NCBI GenBank assembly: GCA_015657535.1
Contig: JADHZB010001665.1
Location: 1 to 64,000, forward strand
Length of the DNA: 64,000 bases
Direction: 5' to 3'
Source: Nephromyces sp. MM_2019
Taxonomy: Eukaryota; Apicomplexa; Aconoidasida; Nephromycida
The notes under the pieces were generated by a model. That model was not told where the DNA came from. It made no database searches and saw only the letters and a program-made list of their open reading frames with translations. Of the stretch, positions 49,201 through 58,300 are shown one piece after another (position 1 is the first letter of the stretch; each line of letters starts with the position of its first letter). The position numbers and the translations under genes are program-made.

Positions 49201-52164
49201 ATAAAACCAAACTGGGGTAGTATGTTTTCAGCTGCACACACAGCAGTAAATAGCAGCACACAATTGGAAGATACTTCTCTAATCAAAAAACGGCTAGGAA
49301 TCAGACAAAAACCAAATTTCACCAAAAATGTGTGGTGTTGTAGTGAGTTGCGAATTTATCTGCTATAAAAAGCGAAATTATAGTACCAATTTCCATGAAA
49401 ATAGTATATTTGATGCAACGGTTAATCCCAAAATCTACAAACTTGATGTGCTTTTTCAGCGAATGCGTGTGTAGATATTACATATTCAAGGACCCAATTT
49501 TATTATAAAAATTCAACGAAATCCTCATTTTTTGCTGTATTGGAAGAAAAATAAACCAGAAGCCGACTTTTTCACATAATAAAGGCATTCTTTGCAACAA
49601 AATATCATCAGGAAATTGTGTGTGCAAACTCACTCCCATGAAGGAGAAATCTCTCACTTTAGAGAGTCACTTCAATCATCAAAGCTTTATTACACTGGCT
49701 AAAGTGTGACCATACAAACCACATATTCAGATGTGCGTGCATTGCATAAAATAATTATCATATAATGAAGCCACTTAAATAAGCTTGAGGAGGCTAAAAT
49801 CCAGCCAAAAACAGGGAATTAAAGACCCTAAAGCAGAGCTCTTTTGCAAGATTTCTCAACGAATTTTTAGGGAAAGTTTATAGCATTAAAAACAGGAAAA
49901 TGATCGAGCAAATCAAATTCGAAAAATCCTACGTAAAATCGTCAAATCCACGGTAGAATGCCCTCCTTGAACAGCATAAAATATCGGTGTATATCCATCG
50001 CTTCCTCCCTGCAAAAAAAGGGAAAACGAACAAGCCAGTAACATAGAGACTAATTCAAAGTTGATTAGCGAATAAAAAGGAGAAGACGCAGGCAACTTTT
50101 CCCTAATCAAGTGAAACATGTTTCGGGAATTTTTAAAACCTTTTTCTTCAAATCATCATTTTTTTAATCACTCTGAAAAATCATAATTTTAAGAAAAATT
50201 TTCAAAAAATTGTGTGCGTATGTGTGTGGGTATAGGTTTGTCAATATGCATGTACCGTGTGTAAACCTGCATGTTCTGTGTGTGTGTCAACCTTTATATG
50301 CTGTGTTTGTGTATCTGCTAACCTGTATTTGTGTTGTTGAGAGGAAAATCTAAATAATTTCAACATATTGAAAATAAGCCGAAAATCCTATAATCTCAAA
50401 GCAGCACACTCCGTTGAAATATTAGCAATAATCCAAACTATTCCAGAGCAAGGAGGATTAGCAGGAAAACTTACACACATGCTACCCCCATGAATTGTAA
50501 CTAGTTTACATATAGCTTTACTGCAAGAAGCTCATCAAGTACTCAATAGCAAAGCTAGCAAGCCATGACTAGACGAGACTACGGAAAAGGCAGCGAAAGG
50601 TACAAAATATGAATGAGAAAAGGCAATTATATCTAAAGGGTGATTAAAGAAACCTTAAAATATGAGACAGTCCTTGTTTTTGAACAAATTATAAAATAGT
50701 ATAAATGTCTGCATCATCGTGGAGTAGAAACTACAGGCGATGGAGTAAAAAGGAGAAAAAATTAAAAAAAAAAATCTAGTCAGCATATATAGAGAGAACT
50801 ACTCCAAATGCAGTGTTGGATAATATCCCCCCTCCTCATAAAGAGAGAAATTTCGAAAGCTTTTCGTGTTTTTATCATAGAATTAATGTGGATAAGCAAA
50901 CTTTGATAATATCCTCCCTCATAAAATAATGAAATTTCGAACGCTTTTAACGCTTTCATCATAGAATTAATGTGGATAATTAAAAGTCAAAGCTGCACTA
51001 AAAACAAAGCGATAAACAGGAGTATAAAAGCAAGCATCTCAAAATTTTGGAGTAGGAGGGTTTACCACGGCAAGGAAAAGCGCATGAATCATTGTACGAA
51101 ACTTTTACAGTTTAAAAAATAAATAAAAATCAAAGGATTTCTAGTAAAACGATACTATCAGTTCCAGCGAATTCCTCCACAGCAACGATGAATCAGATCA
51201 TACACAGTATTTTTTGGAAATAAAACAAAAAAAACGTCTAGCGAGCGGCATATCTAAAAGAGCAGGCATAAAAAATATACTACCTCTTCGAATCTACATC
51301 TGAAGAAATTAAAAGAAAAAGCAGCTCTTCACCTGAGGGATATTAGGGTCTATACCATCCAACTGCAAAAGCAGATTTGCGATATCTTTAAAGCCATAAA
51401 AACAAGCCAAATGTAAAGCAGAAGCTGCAAAATACAAGGTAACCGGCAATAAACTTTTTAAAACTTGCAGATTGGTGACGCACTCATACATACAAATAGC
51501 TTGCGGCTTGACGGTAGGTTTAAAGTTTTTTTCCGACAATTGAATGCGAAAATCCTTCCTAAATGGTCTGTGTCTTCAACGAAAATAAAGAAAAAAAAGA
51601 CGATTAAAGTCTTTCATAATTCTACCAAAAAGTTGAGGATAATTTAAAAAAAGTCTTCAATAACTCCACCCAAAAGGTCTGTTTATAATGCTCTCGGCTA
51701 AACACCATTCGCAGTATACCGGAAAAATAAAATTAATGCTCTACTCTATCATAGTTTTCACAATCAGCGTTATTGTAAGAAAAATCTTTGCCTCAGTGTA
51801 CATATATGAATTGAGACCTGGGGATGACGGTTAACAATTCAACGCATTGTCAGGTAGAGGAAATCTCAAAATAAAATTTCAGATTTTGTAGTTAAAAACA
51901 TAAGGAAGAAGAGGAAAGCAATCATGTTGAATTTGAAAACTAAAAAAAACAATACTTTCCGGGTTAAACCACTTTTCTAATATATATTGAAAGTAAGTCC
52001 AAAAAAAAGCTATTAAGCTGCCCGTAAGCTTCCTGGAATGTACCTTTCCGCAGCTCCTTACAATCGCTTAGAGTATTCAATTCCTTGCCATTTTCAACAC
52101 CTAAAATGAGCTTTTCTAAGTTATCACAAGAATTCTTTCTTATTGCCTTAAAAATTTGGTCCAT
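37568..52164 (-). CDS. Ankyrin-repeat protein, about 22 small exons, 3' end open
   Basis: Minus-strand exons: 52164-52044, 51424-51333, 50008-49933, 49155-49103, 48926-48900, 47336-47301, 46765-46711, 44982-44874, 44521-44377, 44034-43956, 43480-43434, 42823-42791, 41901-41850, (41348-41332 uncertain), 40754-40596, 40325-40113, 39875-39777, 39324-39268, 38870-38834, 38253-38182, 38007-37989, 37612-37568. Phases agree at every joint; about 547 codons so far. Residues about 40-255 hold roughly six ankyrin repeats, with the diagnostic cores SALHLACFYGFKDIANLLLQ, DGYTPIFYAVQGGHSTVDL, CLLSHGADIDALNHN, ETPLHAALYARGHEASVLL and EEGNTPLHLAAQK. Then follow a charged helix (DIALERKRRHEHQETRKREM), a second degenerate ankyrin-like segment (SLEIYKFCERYGIDVSFAI) and a helical C-terminal part. 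Ankyrin arrays bind partner proteins; partner and location are unknown. No catalytic domain seen. An assembly gap lies in the intron after the exon ending at 46711. The 27-nt exon at 48926 and the uncertain one are the weakest. Confidence 0.8.
42300..42600. repeat. TATACACA/CCACACACAATGTT-rich tandem repeats
   Basis: Intronic repeats with ATACACCAATCCACACACAA, ATACCCATCCACACACAATG and ACGCCCATCAACACACAATG near 42390, 42478 and 42522, each followed by TTATCTGA/ATAGCTGA and a TATATACACAG-like word. Confidence 0.8.
43130..43240. repeat. CA/CCCACA microsatellite
   Basis: CA dinucleotide runs of 20-30 bp alternating with CCCAC words, in an intron of the ankyrin gene. Confidence 0.95.
44625..44870. 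repeat. C-rich degenerate minisatellite (G-rich on the sense strand)
   Basis: About 240 bp of plus-strand CCCC-rich DNA made of words such as CCCCATCACCCCCCAATACC, CGCGTAACC and CTCAATATCTCCA. It lies in the ankyrin-gene intron between the exons at 44874 and 44521, so the transcript would carry GGGG runs. Confidence 0.85.
45399..45665. repeat. 63-bp tandem repeat spanning an assembly gap
   Basis: CTACAAATTCGGTCTTTT begins at 45401 and 45464, and again at 45649 beyond a run of N. The period is 63 bp, and the distance across the gap (185) is close to three periods. Confidence 0.9.
45490..45632. other. Assembly gap (143 N)
   Basis: A run of 143 undetermined bases inside the 63-bp tandem repeat. 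It lies within an intron of the ankyrin-repeat gene, so no proposed exon is lost. Confidence 1.
46313..46336. repeat. TG microsatellite
   Basis: Short (TG)n run in an intron of the ankyrin gene (CA on the sense strand). Confidence 0.9.
48384..48410 (+). other. G-quadruplex-type motif, antisense strand of the ankyrin gene intron
   Basis: Four GGG runs with three loops of five bases (AGGTC, AGGTT, CCGTT) fit the G3+N1-7 pattern. More GGG/GGGG runs follow to 48440. The motif is on the strand opposite to the ankyrin transcript. Confidence 0.7.
50810..50990. repeat. Tandem duplication, about 85 bp
   Basis: TTGGATAATATCCCCCCTCC... CATAGAATTAATGTGGATAA is followed by TTTGATAATATCCTCCCTCA... CATAGAATTAATGTGGATAA in an intron of the ankyrin gene. 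Confidence 0.9.
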
Positions 52165-52667
52165 CTCTTATAATGAGGTAAAAGTTTTTGTAGAAGCTGC
52201 CGAGAATCTAGGTAAGGAACGGCTGCAAATTGAAGATGTCACTGGATGGCAAGCCTAATCTGTTGGCGATTTTCTTTCGTCTACAATTTTTCCGCATGGA
52301 TTTTTGATAAAGAATAGCATGCTGGAGTTTATGGATATTCATCCATGATTCGACAAGACCCTGATTCTTTGAAAATACAAACTCTGAAAAATATATTTAT
52401 CGATGCTTTCTTTGCTATCTAAGTATCTCCACATGGAAGGATTTTTCTAGCTGGGGATATATACTATTAACCTGTAAATCATACAAACTTGTTTAGCACA
52501 AAAATAATATATTTGAGCGCTTAAAATGCAATAGGAGGAGGTTAGGGTCCAATAGGAGGAAGTTGGGGGGCAATAGAAGCAGTTACAACTGCAATAGGAG
52601 GTATAACTGCAAATAGAAGCAGCTATGGCTACAATGGGATATATAGTCAATTCTTCATACGAGATGC
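52165..52667. promoter_or_regulatory. Divergent intergenic region with CAATAGGAGG repeat cluster
   Basis: About 500 bp separate the ATG of the minus-strand ankyrin gene (52164) from the ATG of the plus-strand small gene (52668). Between about 52528 and 52636 a short word recurs roughly every 20 bp: GCAATAGGAGG, CCAATAGGAGG, GCAATAGAAGC, GCAATAGGAGG, AAATAGAAGC, ACAATGGGA. Placement between divergent starts suggests a shared regulatory region; this is inference. The stretch at 52165-52260 also has an open plus-strand frame (VFVEAAENLGKERLQIEDV) that could be part of a further exon. Confidence 0.45.
52528..52636. repeat. Degenerate ~20-bp repeat, CAATAGGAGG core
   Basis: Six imperfect copies of an (A)CAATAG(G/A)AG(G/C) core spaced about 16-22 bp apart, inside the divergent intergenic region. 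Confidence 0.7.
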
Positions 52668-53178
52668 ATGTGTGAGAGCATTTATCGGGATTACTACCAC
52701 GACCCCACGGTTAACGTGTGCAGCATCAAGCTGACAAGCTTTGAGGTTCCAGCTGATTATAGTGGTTACAGAGATTCCTATCGTCACAAGACTATCAAGT
52801 ACAAGAAAGAGAGTCCTTTTCCAACCGATTCAACCTTATATATGTAAGCAAGAAAGGATACATTTTGATTTATCAAAATTCTGGGGTGAATAAACAACCG
52901 AAATTTGTGTGCAATATGCAATTCTACATTTCAGGTCTGAAGTTCTAAAAGATGAATGGCAAAGTTACATCTACTGCTGCCAAGAATATGGCATGAGTTG
53001 AGTGGTACTGAAGTAAGCGGGTTGAGCCTTTCTGGTATTAACTTGCTGTTATCAATCACTTATTAGAAGTAGATTCGTAGAGCGCAGCAATGAGCACGAT
53101 GCAGTGTATGCATTCCAGCATGCGGCACAGAGGGGAATGTCTGTAATAAAAATGCATTACGCTCATGCCAAATACTGA
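52668..53178 (+). CDS. Small protein of unknown family with in-frame TGA
   Basis: Exon A 52668-52843 starts at an ATG 24 nt after an in-frame stop and ends at a GTAAGC donor. Exon B begins at 52935 after TTTCAG; phases match (AT+G = Met). The protein reads CESIYRDYYHDPTVNVCSIK, later ADYSGYRDSYRHKTIKYKK and SEVLKDEWQSYIYCCQEYGM, and meets TGA at 52999-53001 (80 aa). However, exon B runs on without another stop to a strong donor (GAA|GTAAGC, exon end 53012). The next acceptor (TTATTAG, exon C from 53067) continues in exactly the same phase for 36 codons (FVERSNEHDAVYAFQHAAQR) to TGA at 53178. So either the protein is 80 aa, or one TGA is read through, or a nonsense mutation or sequencing error interrupts a gene of about 121 residues. 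TGG is used for Trp elsewhere and TGA ends NOP16, so code reassignment is unlikely. No family recognised. Confidence 0.5.
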
Positions 53179-53199
53179 TGATTAAGGTGATCTCCGGCA

Positions 53200-53535
53200 G
53201 TTTTGATTTTAGGTTCGCTATGTTGACTTTAAGTTCGCCAAGCTTGCTCTAGGCTGCAGGTTAGCTTCGTTTTCATTACGTTGTAGGTTAAATCAATTTT
53301 CTTTACTTTGCAGGTTAATCTACTTTCTTTAGGTTTTAGGTTAATTCTGGGTTGCGAGTTAACACTGGGTTGCAGGTTAGCTTTGTGTTCTTCAGGTTGC
53401 AGATAATATCTATTTTGGTTTAGTTTCAAGTTAGCTTCATTTTCACTAGGTTTTGGACTAACTCCGTTTTCTTTAGGTTTCAGTTTGACTCAGCGTGCTG
53501 CATTTTAGCTTCACTATCTTTAAGTTATATTTTGA
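53200..53535. repeat. Degenerate AGGTT(G)CAGGTTAGCTT minisatellite
   Basis: About ten imperfect copies of a unit of roughly 25-32 bp centred on TTTAGGTTGCAGGTTAGCTTC with TTTTC spacers. It contains TTTAGG words but is not a clean telomere repeat. Minus-strand translation gives a repetitive pseudo-ORF that was not annotated. Confidence 0.8.
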
Positions 53536-53570
53536 AATCAAAACTGCTCCATTTATCAAGTAATTTCTAG

Positions 53571-53886
53571 ACAAAAGCCCCGACGATGAAGTCCTTAGCT
53601 GGGATAGGTACGCGGCTTGAATATGCAAAGTTTGCAGAAGTTAAGAAATTTGCAACGTTCACATTTTCACAAAAACGAGAAATCTTCCCCCTAATATCCG
53701 TTCTTGTCATTTTTGCATTCTAGCACAATAATATCCTGCGCAGCCAGGGAGTACGAGAGTGATCACGACTTAAGATACGCGCATTCCACTACTAACATAA
53801 TGCTTTCCAAAGTCAGCACAAAAAAAATTTTTACATTTAGAAGCCTTTATGCTGACGTCAAGCTCATTTTGATTGCTTCTCGCTAA
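53571..53886 (+). CDS. Candidate exon pair, possible 3' part of a plus-strand gene
   Basis: Exon D 53571-53607 (acceptor TTTCTAG, donor GTACGC; frame KSPDDEVLSWD) joins in phase to exon E, 53724-53886 (acceptor TGCATTCTAG). Exon E reads CAAREYESDHDLRYAHSTT and ends KLILIASR plus TAA. The high content of D, E, R and Y against T-rich flanks supports coding. The phase does not connect to exon C of the small gene at 53067-53178, so either an exon is missing or this is a separate gene. No family recognised. Confidence 0.4.
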
Positions 53887-54370
53887 AGGATTTTCCTATT
53901 GGGTGATATTTTCCTTGAAAAAGTATTTCAGAAGGGAAATTTTTTGGACAGCGCATATGCGTGAGGTTTTCGTGTTAATCCTTAATGTAGCAACAACGAT
54001 GTGCCTCGCTTTATAAAGTTGTGCTCACAAAGAAATATTAAGCACATGAGTCCCGACCTTGGGTCACTCAAGGGCCACGTGTGATTACCTAGGTGACCAG
54101 GTTAAATTATGAGAAACTTACCCATATAGCTTGGAAATTTAGCCAAAACATCAAAATCGCCTTGCAAAAATAGATAGCACTCAAGGAATCCATGCACTCT
54201 TGCAACCATGCAAAATGATTCCTAGCTTAATCTGGGCGTTTAATTAGCTATTGTATTTCAGGCTTAAACTTGCATAAGAGCCTCTGGAATATTCCATTCA
54301 ACTTTTTGTGCTGAGTAAACTACGCTTAATTATTTCGCATTAACACCCATATAGAAGTAATCGCGAGTTG

Positions 54371-55323
54371 CTACATATGAACGGTGGCAAGTTGGCCCGC
54401 ACGTTGCTTGAGCTGAATACACCAGTACGGCGTTTCTAGGATATAGCTCGCTTTTCCATCTTCATTCCAAAATTTCATCATGGAGCCAACGAATCGGCAC
54501 CTAAATAGGCAACAACAAAAATAGGGAACGAAAGCTTGCCTAGATACATCCGTTTGACACTCCACCAGGTGCAGATGAGGTTCCGATTTATGGAACTTCT
54601 CACTAATCGTAATATATTAGGAAAAACGCGTCGTTACCTGTACCTGCACCTTGGGCGAGTCCTGTGCAACATTCCGCACTATAAAAAGGGCTATTTTTTA
54701 CACTATGCAGACATACTGCGTTACCTGTCTAATTTGGGTTAATTTTCAAGAATAGAATTCTCGTGGAAACCTTTCTGTTCTACTCGCCACTAGAAATATC
54801 AACAGGATACTCCTACCTTCAACTAGCCTAAGCCATTGACTTGCCGATAACGGAGTTCCAATGAGTTTGACTAGGCGCTTCCCTGATATATTGTAAAATA
54901 CATGCTGATAACTTGTCCTGAATTGCAAAATAAGGTGCAATCAACCATTTTTTCGATACTTTACCATTCTGCATTAGAGGAAGTCGTTAGAAAGGATGTG
55001 CCAGCCACTATACGATACCGCATGCGTGAAACACAATTAGCTGTTCCCGATCAGTTCTAGATACAGAGGCGTTATATAACCCTCCAAATAGTGTAGTGAT
55101 TAAGATCTGTGGTAGACGTAAAGGCAGCAGAAGACCGGCTTTAAACCGACCAGCCGCAACAACCCTACAACCTCTCTAATACTCGAAGGCCTGCTTTCAG
55201 CAGCGATAAAAAGCAACCGCACGGTAATTCAATACTCGCATGTAATCAGCAGAATCAATATGCATCAATTGGGTATACTAATCCTGACTTTAGAACTTCC
55301 CCAGGGCAGGCCATCAGAACCAC
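54371..55323 (-). CDS. Exon fragments of an unknown minus-strand gene
   Basis: Four plausible minus-strand exons: about 55323-55279 (VVLMACPGEVLKSGL), 54917-54817 (HVFYNISGKRLVKLIGTPLS then ASQWLRLVE), 54678-54638 (a short exon with a choice of frames and donors) and 54500-54371 (MMKFWNEDGKASYILETPYW, ending in TAG after LATVHM). All have acceptor-like T-rich AG boundaries and GTAGGA- or GTAACG-type donors. A single in-phase model was not found, because the last exon needs phase 2 whereas the most natural join of the middle exons gives phase 0. Either an exon was missed or the gene is decayed. Family unknown. Confidence 0.4.
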
Positions 55324-58300
55324 CTGAAACGGCGTTCACAGTACATTAGTACAACACTTTGCAAGGCGTTAATGGTTATAACCCTCCAGAAAAAGCACAC
55401 TTTTTTTAAAGACAGTCGTCACGGAAATTCAAATTTTGCTACCGAGGCAGTTCTCTGTATGATAGGAACAAGAACTACTACTTCGACGGCTTGCCACAAC
55501 ACAAAGTGCTCTTCCATAGTCTGCTATTTTCAGCGCTACGGACCAATGATTGCCAAAGGAACCAGCGAATTAATGCTTTATTTCATTGGGACTTATCATT
55601 TCTAACGGCAAATGAAGTAGGAAAATATCCCGCAAAAGATTTAAAACTTGAAGTTAAATTTATAGCGCGTAAATATCCGATATGATTTTAAAATACTAAA
55701 GAAGTTTAGTATTAAACCTCATTCTGAATATTCATATAAATTAATTGCAATGGATAATATGCCATGTCATTTTGAAAATGCTTTGACGTTAATATCTAGA
55801 CTAGAAGAAGATGAGGTTAAGCATCGCGAGCCTGTGAAACAGCGTCTTGAGGTTGGGTTATCCAACCAAGAAATTGCGGCCCTGAAATACCTTTTCTTTC
55901 AGGGAAATACGGCGATACACAAAACGCATGATAAGACACAAATATGAAATATCATTCGAACCAAGAGGATATTGCAGCAAAACCATATATAACTTCCCAA
56001 AAGCCTTCCGTGCGTGAAACATGTATAATAATATCGGTACACGATATTTTGCAAACTCCCATGTCGCTCCAAACATTTTTCCATATCCTTAATATTGCTT
56101 GAGCAGCAGTCTCAGTAAAAAGTTAATGAAACTACCACGGATTTAAAATACACCACAAAAAGAAAGACTTCATGCCCTTAGACTTCTAATGTTATGGTTG
56201 GTAGTTCTGTGCTCTATCAGCAAGATAACTAAATGTTATGCGTAGCTTGGGCAAGCTGCAGCAAAAAATTATCACAGCAAAAAAAAACGTCCGAAAATTC
56301 TACCGACCAAATTATATTATAGGGAAATTTCACCCGACAAATTTCCAGACATTTCTAAGAGATCAACATAAATATAAAAAATTTCGAAGATTTTCGTAAT
56401 CGTAAATATAACAATGAGCAGAATATACTCAAAAAAACCTGTATCATTAAAAATTGTGAACTGCCATGCCGCCAAAAAAATTAGGTGAAAAAAACATCTC
56501 GCAAGCAAGTGCAAGACGATTTAATGACTACCCTTAAACTCCAAAAGCAGTACAACTAACGCACCCCAGGTGAATACATTACCGAGTGAGACGCTGGTAA
56601 CTAAACTTATTCCATAGTACGCATCGTCCCGTCATGTAAATTTTACCTACAAAAAATGCATGCCCCTTTCGTAGGTAAACCGAAATAAGTCACGTATGAG
56701 AGCACGCAAAAGAATTCCTATCTGATCACATATATACATATATATATTCCCTGTATCATCCCCCTTCTTAGAGTCACATAAACAAGCATTAAAAACAACT
56801 GCTGAGGGGAAAAAATAGATAGGAATTTAAGAAGATGCTTCCATAAAGCTATATGATCAGGGCTGAAGCGCGGCGCACATAATTCCAGGCCTTTAAGAGA
56901 GCAACAACTTAACTTCGAACCAATAATACAAAACAATGTTATACGAAAAGAAGGTAAACTTGCAAATCCTTAATCGTTAGCCTATTGAGGGCTCTGAAAT
57001 ATATATATATCAACTCCTGAAAAACTACAACTACACCATCAAGGCAAATAAATCTCCAAAAAGATTTGCGTCCATTATCTATCAAATAGTGATAATAGGG
57101 ACACGTTATGCCAGCGTTTAACTCATATCCTTAAATGGAAAAGCCTTATTGCATGGGTGTGAGCGCATCACGTAATTCACAAAACAGGACGCCGACGCAA
57201 AACTTAACACTATACTAAGCATAGCCATACTCCTATGGCCTATGCGACTACTCTTGAAGAAGTAGAGGAGAAAAGAAGTCTAATTCTAAAAATATATCTA
57301 TACATACATATGGGTCTACGAAAATTAGACTTCTTTCTCCTGACGTATCGCGTTTGGATGAAATTGCTGCGGCAACACAGACAGGACATCACATGTAAGC
57401 ACAATTTTTTCCATACATAGCAGCAACCAATGGAAGGAAACAAAAGACAAGAGATGGTATTTTATTAGTGATTCAATGAAGAATCCATTTTGAATGATTG
57501 GGTGAACAAAAAGACCCAACTTCAAAGAATACGCGCATATATTTAGCGCATCATTATAAACAGCATTTTAAGACTTGAAAAAATAATATCCATGCCCAAC
57601 CTCTTATCAGTGTTGAAAAAATGCGTCCACCAAAGCGCACACCTACGCTTAAACGCAAAAATTCAGCCTAATCATACACGCAAGCTTAGTCCATTACACG
57701 CTAAAATTACAACTGATAAGCATGGGTGCCAAATGACAGCTTCTCACCAACTTAAAAAAAATTAAGCAACACGAAATACACACAGAAACAAGACAGATTC
57801 AATGCTTTTTTCTTTAACAATACCGAAAAAATTAAGAGCCATTACACAGCAACAAAAAAATACCGTAAAATAACTTCATTAGATGCTTCAAAAACTTAAA
57901 GACTGGCGCTAAAAGTATCATAAAGAAGCAGCACAACACAGTGCACAAAAAAAAAATCTCTGAAATGTATCTCACAGCGCCAAAAAGTAAAAGAAAGCAC
58001 TAAAACGTATGAACTGACAAGAGCTTAACTTGCCTCATGAAATTGTAACTGCGTGAGTTTTACGTCTAACCAAACCAAAATTAGGTGATGTATCATTTTA
58101 TTTTATGGAACATCACGACTGGTCCTATATGAACCTAAAATTTGAAACATCTCGGCTTCTACCCGTCTTGATTTTTGTTTACGAGTATTCTAACTGAGAA
58201 TAATATATCTGCTGTGCTAATGCTTATGCGTAGATTTAGCACACAATAGAGGGCTTAATGTGTATTTTACATGGGTATATCGACACAGTATCTTATCGAT

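Noticed and set aside
55370..55950. Possible transposase relic with a DNMPCH motif
   Set aside because: The DNxxxH resemblance to DDE transposases is a single short motif; stops and frame changes interrupt the region and no terminal inverted repeats were seen.
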